Positions 8,172 through 13,682 of a DNA stretch of 13,682 nt are shown here, piece after piece (the first letter of the stretch is position 1; the number at the start of each line of letters is the position of its first letter). A program made the position numbers and the translations under genes. Source of the DNA: Sphaerosporella brunnea (lineage: Eukaryota; Ascomycota; Pezizomycetes; Pezizales; Pyronemataceae); NCBI GenBank assembly GCA_008704415.1, contig VXIS01000593.1:1-13682 (forward strand), in the 5' to 3' direction. Below the pieces are notes generated by a model that had not been told where the DNA came from, made no database searches, and saw only the letters and a program-made list of their open reading frames with translations.

Positions 8172-9236
8172 GATCGAGCTTGACGCGGTCAGATATCCAA
8201 TACCAGCTACGTCGACGAAGATCATTCCATGTAAAAGCTCGAACCCAGCTGGAGCCAGACTTACCATCGTGTAAGCCAGCTCGCGTGGATCGAGTCACCG
8301 CCCGAGCTTTTCACTCGAGCCGGCTCATCCCAAAAAGTCACGGCTGCCAGTGATTGGGTATATGCTTCGATCTATGTTCTCTTCACGTTTCTCCCACAGG
8401 GTGTACAAGGAGTCGAGGTCTCTTGCTGTTTTCCCTTCTCAAGTGTCAATTACCAGCCCGTCTTCAAAGCATTTACTATCCAATGCATGCACATTCCGGT
8501 TGTGTGTGACCGCGTACCTTTCCAGCGTGAACATCTCTGTGGACTCCGTATATACGCGCCGCAGCGTATGCTCCGGCACTGTCTGCCCAACCGCGTAAGG
8601 GACATACGACTCCCCAAACACTCAGCGCTGTCGAGGAGGGGCTACTGGAAGAACTGCCTTTGGGGTTGTCTCTGGCGCAGCTTGGGTCCGTCCTTGCCGG
8701 GTAGCGCGGTCGGTAGTTGATGGTCCCAGGGGTTAGAGTAGGTTGTTACAAGGCCGGCAATAGACACATCAGTAGGGAGGATTGAAGGCAGCGTCATATC
8801 AGTGTGTGTGGCCCTCACCAGAGAGTGTTGCAAGCGGCGTCTTGGAACCTCGTTCGATAAATTTGGGTCACTGTTCCGTACTTGGACAAATTACTGTTTG
8901 CCGCATCCATTCTACGAGGCGCATGATCTCCATAAGGGCGCTGTGTGGTTGTTCCACGCGGTACCGCCTGTATAATGAAGTTGTCATCCTCCGTACAACC
9001 TGCAATCACTTATACGCATCCCGTATCCAACCGCACAGTGATTTTTCTCAATTGCAGTTGCCAGACTTGAGGGAGGTTACTAAGACGGTCAAAATCCGGT
9101 GGCAGCGTCGCCATTTGATTTCTACGCACGCAGTTAAAAGATGGGGAGGCGTTCACATGGCGAAAACCTGTGATGCCATCCATACCAGGCTCAACTGATG
9201 ATATTTTAGGAATTGCGTGCGAGGGCAAATCATGGA
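8172..9236. other. Stretch with conflicting coding signals on both strands
   Basis: On the + strand a stop-to-stop frame of about 160 codons spans 8235-8720 (SDWVYASIYVLFTFLPQGVQ). On the minus strand 8642-8833 (ILPTDVSIAGLVTTYSNPWD) and 8439-8621 (EHTLRRVYTESTEMFTLERY) look equally protein-like in different frames. Minus-strand GTAAGT donors occur near 8147-8152 and 8263-8268. No model joins these cleanly and no domain was recognised, so I do not call a gene. Confidence 0.4.
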
Positions 9237-9668
9237 ATGCACCTTGCAGGAGCTCATGTTTCGCTGACGTTGCAGTGTTGCAAAGATATTGCACGCATTA
9301 CCTTCAGCACAGTCATCGTTCTGCTGCTGAGAATCCGTGATTTCGTTGTCCCAGCTCGTGATTCAGTGGTTGCAGCAATCCCGCGGTGCCATTCAGCCGG
9401 TGGCGTGGTATGTCATCAACGCTGCACAATGCGGATCCTACCATTCCAATTTTCGATATACGCACTGGTGGTTCCTCGTTCTCTGGAACTCTATATGATT
9501 TATCATGTTCTCCTCAGGTGGGCCTTCCACGCGCTCGGAGGGAAGAATTCCAACACGCTGCTCCATTCGGTCAAAGTCATATTTTCTAGCGCTGCACACC
9601 GCCTTAACCTTCCATCCATGGTCGTAGTGACAGGACTTTGCGTGGAGCGGTGTGTCATCTCCGCATAG
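9237..9668 (+). CDS. Longest ATG-started + strand frame, unknown, low confidence
   Basis: A 143-codon frame starting at ATG 9237; an earlier TTG at 9213 is not a plausible eukaryotic start. The N-terminal third contains a hydrophobic run (ITFSTVIVLLLRIRDFVV) that could span a membrane, and a second mildly hydrophobic region follows (FSIYALVVPRSLELYMIYHV). It has many cysteines and no low-complexity sequence. No domain is recognised. An open frame this long is expected roughly once by chance in a window this size, so the call is weak. It could be a small secreted or membrane protein, an exon or noise. Confidence 0.2.
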   Translation: MHLAGAHVSLTLQCCKDIARITFSTVIVLLLRIRDFVVPARDSVVAAIPRCHSAGGVVCHQRCTMRILPFQFSIYALVVPRSLELYMIYHVLLRWAFHALGGKNSNTLLHSVKVIFSSAAHRLNLPSMVVVTGLCVERCVISA

Positions 9669-11436
9669 TGGCCCTTGCGAGAGAGAAGTGATGCGGGGTC
9701 CTTCCCGAACGAAAGAATGGCGAGTTCAGACTATTAACGACGAGGCTCACTCCGGTTAGCTAACCCCATATGCATCTAATTACGCACTTTAACTTCAGCA
9801 AGATGGAAATTTTGATAACTCGCCAATCCGGTTTCCCCCTTTCCGCTTCCGACCCCTACGAGCTGACTGATTACCGACTCTTCCTTTTCAGGGAGGAGAT
9901 CCGGCGTTCGCCAAGTGAACCATCGTATAAAGCGTGACGTCTGGAAGCAGTGCTGAAATAATGGTAATACGTATGTGATGCGCAGCGGCAATGTCCGAAC
10001 ATTTGGTAAGGAATTTTTGGCATTTTCACTACACCTCATAAATCAGAGCATGCTGTCACCGGTGCGCGGTAAGGCACTGCGGTCTCAAGATCATGCACCG
10101 TATTACGGGACTGTCGGCGCCTGGAATAAACGTTGCGTCTGCTGTTTTTATGGTCGGCTTTGGGTTGGTCATGCAGGATGGGGACCTAGTCAACGGTGAT
10201 TCGTCGGTGCAAGCAGACTTTCCCCGCTCCTGACCATGATCGTGGGGAGCATTGGACGCCACAGAATTGTCATGTCGAGTGACCAGGTTTATTACGCATC
10301 CTTTGTGATAGTGTATCACTGGTTTGATACGAACAATGTGCGGTGCGAAAATTGGCAGCACAGGCTCCAGCATCAGAAGATAGAAGAAACATGAGGTTCG
10401 TGATTCGACGGCAACGCGTATCAAAGCCGACCTGTCTGTCGTTCATGAACTGTCTCCTTCGTCTTCAATATCATATATACCCAAACCGCCGCCAAAAGCG
10501 CTGTGGCTCCTCTTGTACCGCTTCAATTCTGTATGCCGCCCCGCAACTTCATATTTGGACCGCCCTGGCGTGCTTCTCGTGAAACCCCCGAAGGTCTTGA
10601 TGTGATTGGTGCTGATTATATTGCGGCACCAAGAAGCGATGCGCTCGGTGAGAGTAGCTGCACAAGGGACAACGTGAATAAGCACGAAGACGAGCACGCA
10701 GAGCAAGCCCGGGGCCGATTATGACGGAGTTAAGTCCTTGGGATTCTCAAAGTGTACGCAGATGTAGCATTCGGTGGCATCCATCCTACACCCTCCCTGG
10801 TCCCGCCACATATCAGTTCGTTTATTTTTCTTCGCTTTAATCATATTGCATTCGGCCGCGTGCGGCTATGGCATATATATACAGGCAAGAAACTATGCTA
10901 CCCCTAGGCTGAAAAGTCCTGCTGCATTCTCAAGGAAAGAATCGCAACACGTGGACGGCAACGATTGCGATTTGCTCAGTCATGCCAGGAGCCCGCTGCT
11001 CCTGATCCTCCCCCTTTTCCTTCTTTTCTTCCCTGGGTGCCAGTCGGTTTCGCAGGCCGCCCAAGGGGGGGGGGGCGCGGCTAAACCGGAAGGGGCCGAG
11101 ATACCCTTTTTTTGTACCTATTACCATTTACTCGATTGCTCTGCGGACGGGCCGAGGTCCACTGTCAGAGCATTGTCGACTATCTCAGAGCGGCGCCGCC
11201 GAGCGTTCATGGCAGAACTAGGGCTGCCAGTGCAGTGTGTTCTGGACGACGACCGCACCTGTGACTAGCATTCTCAGCACACACGCCGACTACACCCAAG
11301 CTGCAATTGCATATCAGTATTGGCGTGCACGACTTCCGTGGCGATGTTATATGTTTCAGTTTTCGCTTAGGAGCGAGATCTCGGGAACTATATATTTCAC
11401 CAGAAAGCGCTGTGTGTTACGGTCGAGTAGATGGGG
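9669..11436. other. Long stretch with no supported gene
   Basis: Contains scattered short frames. The longest (10774-11268, 164 codons) has no ATG until near its C-terminus and spans a run of 11 Gs at 11065-11075, so it is unlikely to be a gene as it stands. A 52-codon ATG frame lies at 10236-10394 (MIVGSIGRHRIVMSSDQVYY...). AT-rich TATATATA-like sequence occurs near 10870-10880 without a convincing gene after it. No repeats shared with other regions were seen. Confidence 0.45.
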
Positions 11437-11466
11437 TGGGTATATGGCCGGGGTTGGGTATATGGC
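11437..11466 (+). repeat. 12-bp direct repeat beside the third hAT element
   Basis: TGGGTATATGGC occurs at 11437-11448 and again at 11455-11466, separated by six GC-rich bases. It ends eight bases before the transposon's left end. It may be a local duplication or a footprint of earlier excision. Confidence 0.6.
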
Positions 11467-11473
11467 TTTTGAG

Positions 11474-12347
11474 CAGGGCCGTCAATAGTCCGGCCGGCCC
11501 GCGGGTCATACAGGGCCCCGCACATCGGGTCAGGTCGGGCCGCCGGTTTGCCATGCCTGCTAGGTTCGGGCCGAGATGGGCAAAGCCTGGATATCTGATA
11601 GGCGCCGCCCGGCGCCGGATTACTAGGGGATGACCGGCACGGTGATCGGCCGGGCCGATATCCGAGGCACACAAAATGCGGATCCCCGGGTTACAAATAC
11701 TCGGAAGCTAACAGGTCGATCTCAATTAAATTTTTGTCGATCAAGGACTAAATGCCCGAGCGCGTTCCGCTGGCCACCTGTATCGTTTGGAAGAGACGTT
11801 TCCGGCTGACAGGTGAGGGCGGTTCCAATTTTTTTTTAATTTTCTCTGCCTTTCTGCGAAGATCGCTGATGTCATGTTCACAACTCAGACGAAATTTAAA
11901 CAAAAATGATATAGCAGTCTGATGCCGGTAATCTCCAGTATGGGTCCGCCTGGGATTTGTGTTCTTCATGTTAGATAGTGTTCTTTTCCGGTCCCAATCG
12001 TGGTGTGATCGAAGTCCTGCACTCCAGCCAGAGAAACGATCTCACGAACGCACATCATGATAGGTGGTAGACTCGCAACACGGGTCGGCGGAGATGGGGC
12101 GGGCGGTACTTCAGTTTTGCGACCTGTTTGTTTGTATAGATGTCCCTGTTTTTTTAGGTATTGTAGACCAGGTGCCTGCAAGGCATGCCGGGCGCCGGGT
12201 CTTTCAGGGCCTGATGGGCGCCCGTGGGCGCCTGGATCTCAATCGAAAATGCCTGGTCCAAACGGGCCGAAATTTGAAAAGCCCGTTTCAATCAGTCCGG
12301 TTCAGGCCGCGCTCAGAGCCGGACTGTCCGGACTTTTGACAGCCCTG
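11474..12347. mobile_element. Third hAT-type element, same family as the outer one
   Basis: The left end is CAGGGCCGTCAATAGTCCGG and the right end, read on the minus strand, is CAGGGCTGTCAAAAGTCCGG: 18 of 20 match. The last 71 bases (12277-12347) match 3449-3519 of the outer element with a single difference, and the left 150 bases are clearly related to 1718-1870. Both copies keep the landmark CTGGATATCTG. Interiors are unrelated. The 8-bp flanks (CTTTTGAG and TCAGCGGG) do not match, so the two ends may come from different insertions, or the site has been rearranged. No transposase is visible; the interior holds T- and A-runs and short frames only. Confidence 0.6.
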
Positions 12348-12524
12348 TCAGCGGGGCTTGATATGTGACCGTGCGATGCTATATACCCTGAAGTTTACGA
12401 AAGGGATTTGTAAAAATAAATGAAATGACATGGCAACGAAATCACGTGACTATGCGAAAATGAAAATGAAATGGCAAAGAAATCATGTGCAGCAGGTGAC
12501 TTGGGCTGCCGTCTCCTTCGCTTC
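12348..12524. other. AT-richer spacer with a short diverged duplication
   Basis: ATGGCAACGAAATCACGTG (12430-12448) recurs as ATGGCAAAGAAATCATGTG (12471-12489), 17 of 19 matching, 41 bp apart, with AAATGAAA runs around both. No gene is visible. It separates the third transposon from the tandem array. Confidence 0.55.
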
Positions 12525-12570
12525 GCTGTCCCCCCTTAGCCACACCCCCTTAGCCACATAGCCACATCAC

Positions 12571-12683
12571 AGCCATCAACGCCGTCCCCTCCCCCCTTAG
12601 CCATCAACACCGACACCCCCCCGCTTAGCCATCAACGTCGCCACCCCCGAGCCATCAACGTCGCCGCCCCCGAGCCATCAACG
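12571..12683 (+). repeat. AGCCATCAACG minisatellite, first tract
   Basis: Core copies begin at 12571, 12599, 12627, 12650 and 12673, spaced 28, 28, 23 and 23 bp, separated by C-runs and CGTCGCC or CTTAG variants. The 28 and 23 bp steps differ by the extra C/T tract. Confidence 0.85.
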
Positions 12684-12952
12684 AGGTACATTGCGCGAAC
12701 AATCCTCTTCGTTGCGCGAGGTGCCGATGCTAATAGCAACAGACTGTTATCGTTACGCGAGGTACTTTTCACCAATCTACATCACACTGTGGTCTCCTTG
12801 TCGCAGGCTTGCCTGCCAGGAAGCCTACTTACCTTGCCCCCTTCAACAACTGAACACTGCCTACGGGTATTTCCTTGTTACTGGCGGAGCTAAAAGCAGG
12901 GGGAAGTGCTGTCAAATTTTCTGATGATGCTAACGCGTGGTTTTTTTCACAT

Positions 12953-13133
12953 AGCCATCAATGCCGCACGCCCCCCCTCTCCGAGCCATCAACGTCGACA
13001 CCCCCCTTAGCCATCAACGTCGCCGCCTCTGAGCCATGAACGCCGAGCCGACACACCCTCCTTAGCCATCAACGTCGCCGAGCCGACACACCCCTCCTTA
13101 GCCAACAACGTCGCCACCCCCGAGCCATCAACG
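12953..13133 (+). repeat. AGCCATCAACG minisatellite, second tract
   Basis: Core or near-core copies begin at 12953, 12984, 13009, 13032, 13064, 13100 and 13123, with spacing from 23 to 36 bp. An extra GAGCCGACACAC insert occurs twice here only, showing unit-level duplication within the tract. Confidence 0.85.
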
Positions 13134-13422
13134 AGGTACGTTGCGCGAACAATCCCCTCCATTGCGCGAGGTGTCGATGCTAACGGGAACAGACTTTTAT
13201 CGTTACGCGAGGTACTTTTCACCAATCTACATCCCATTGAGCTTGCTCCAACACACACTGTGGTCTCCTTGTCGCGGGTCTGCCTGCCAGGAGGCCTACA
13301 GTCTTGCCCCCTTCAACAACTGAACACTGCCTACGGGTATTTCCTTGTTGCTGGCGGAGCTAAAAGCAGGGGGAAGTGCTGTCAAATTTTCTCATGATGC
13401 TAACGCGTGGTTTTTTTCACAT

Positions 13423-13522
13423 AGCCATTAACGCCGCCCCCCCCGAGCCGTCAACGCCGCCCCCCGAGCCCTCAACGTCGACACCCCTTCCCCCCCCTTA
13501 GCTGCCCCCCGAGCCATCAACA
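13423..13522 (+). repeat. AGCCATCAACG minisatellite, third tract
   Basis: Diverged copies begin at 13423 (AGCCATTAACG), 13446 (AGCCGTCAACG), 13467 (AGCCCTCAACG) and 13512 (AGCCATCAACA). This is the shortest and most diverged of the three tracts. Confidence 0.8.
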
Positions 13523-13682
13523 AGGTACGTTGCGCAAACAATTCCTACGTTACGTGAGGTACTTTTCACCAATCTACATCCCATTGAGCTTGCTCCAACA
13601 CACACTGTGGTCTCCTTGTCGTAGGCTTGCCTGCCGGGAGGCCTACAGTCTTGCCCCCTTCAACAACTGAATACTGCCTACG

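Larger units (their letters stand above)
12525..13682 (+). repeat. Higher-order tandem array, continues past the window
   Basis: Three related blocks begin at 12673, 13123 and 13512 (start spacing 450 and 389 bp). Each carries in order GTACRTTGCGC, CGAGGTACTTTTCACC-like sequence, ACTGTGGTCTCCTTGTCG, TTGCCCCCTTCAACAACTGA and, in the two complete ones, GCTAACGCGTGG followed by TTTTTTTCACATAGCC. Between blocks lies a C-rich minisatellite based on AGCCATCAACG. The third block is cut by the window edge. The open frames inside (for example 12691-12924) are not maintained between copies, so the array is not obviously coding. Satellite-like, subtelomeric or centromeric DNA are all possible. Confidence 0.93.

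Noticed and set aside
8225..8260. GGGTTCGAGC on the minus strand, resembling a tRNA B box
   Set aside because: The bases on either side do not form a T-arm stem and no A box or acceptor stem fits.
8235..8720. About 160-codon + strand stop-to-stop frame (SDWVYASIYVLF...)
   Set aside because: The opposite strand looks equally protein-like in the same place and no start or domain supports either. Left as an undecided stretch.
6757..9155. Shared 13-mer GGGAGGCGTTCAC at about 6757 and 9142
   Set aside because: No similarity extends beyond it, and a 13-base match is expected about once by chance in a window of this length.
10868..10882. TATATATA as a possible promoter TATA box
   Set aside because: The nearest downstream ATGs open only frames of a few codons, so there is no gene to attach it to.
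11219..11235. TAGGGCTGCCAGTGCAG, resembling a hAT end
   Set aside because: No matching inverted end or flanking 8-bp duplication was found.
10774..11268. 164-codon + strand frame with two hydrophobic runs
   Set aside because: No in-frame ATG before the last part of the frame, and it depends on the length of a G11 run. The length is within chance expectation for the window.
12571..13522. CRISPR array reading of the spaced AGCCATCAACG repeats
   Set aside because: The repeat core is only about 11 bp, spacers are low-complexity C-rich variants of one another, and the context is eukaryotic minisatellite DNA.

Overview
The window looks like a piece of a eukaryotic nuclear chromosome. It is gene-poor and rich in small DNA transposons and tandem repeats. 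A filamentous fungus, perhaps an agaricomycete, is my best guess: base composition is balanced, candidate introns are about 50-70 nt with GTRAGT/CTRAY/YAG signals, and short GC-rich hAT-type elements are present. This is inference, because no conserved gene fixes the taxon. I see no bacterial operon structure, no rRNA, no tRNA and no CRISPR array. No protein-coding gene can be named. The longest open frames are about the size expected by chance in 13.7 kb read six ways. Coding calls below are therefore low-confidence candidates.

The firm content is transposon structure. An outer hAT-type element (1718-3519) has about 20-nt terminal inverted repeats and a perfect 8-bp target duplication, CTGGTACC, on both sides. 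A second, unrelated hAT-type element (2141-3322) sits inside it, with 16-nt inverted ends and its own perfect 8-bp duplication, TGTGTAAG. The inner element has GC-rich inverted subterminal arms, an ACGT-containing 12-bp tandem array and small perfect hairpins. Neither element shows a transposase, so both are best read as non-autonomous. A third copy of the outer family (11474-12347) shares its ends with the outer element but has a different interior and no clear target duplication.

The left flank (1-1717) holds two short open frames (378-686 and 1234-1617) and nothing recognisable. The stretch 3528-5788 holds possible exons around an intron-like signal at 3720-3785. The stretch 6523-8171 has the best coding-like texture on the + strand, but the frame changes repeatedly; it could be a short-exon gene or a decayed one. 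An ATG-started frame lies at 9237-9668. A nested stem-loop lies at 5789-5844.

The right end (12525-13682, running off the window) is a higher-order tandem array. Conserved blocks of roughly 280-310 bp repeat about every 390-450 bp, separated by a C-rich minisatellite built on AGCCATCAACG. The array continues past the edge.
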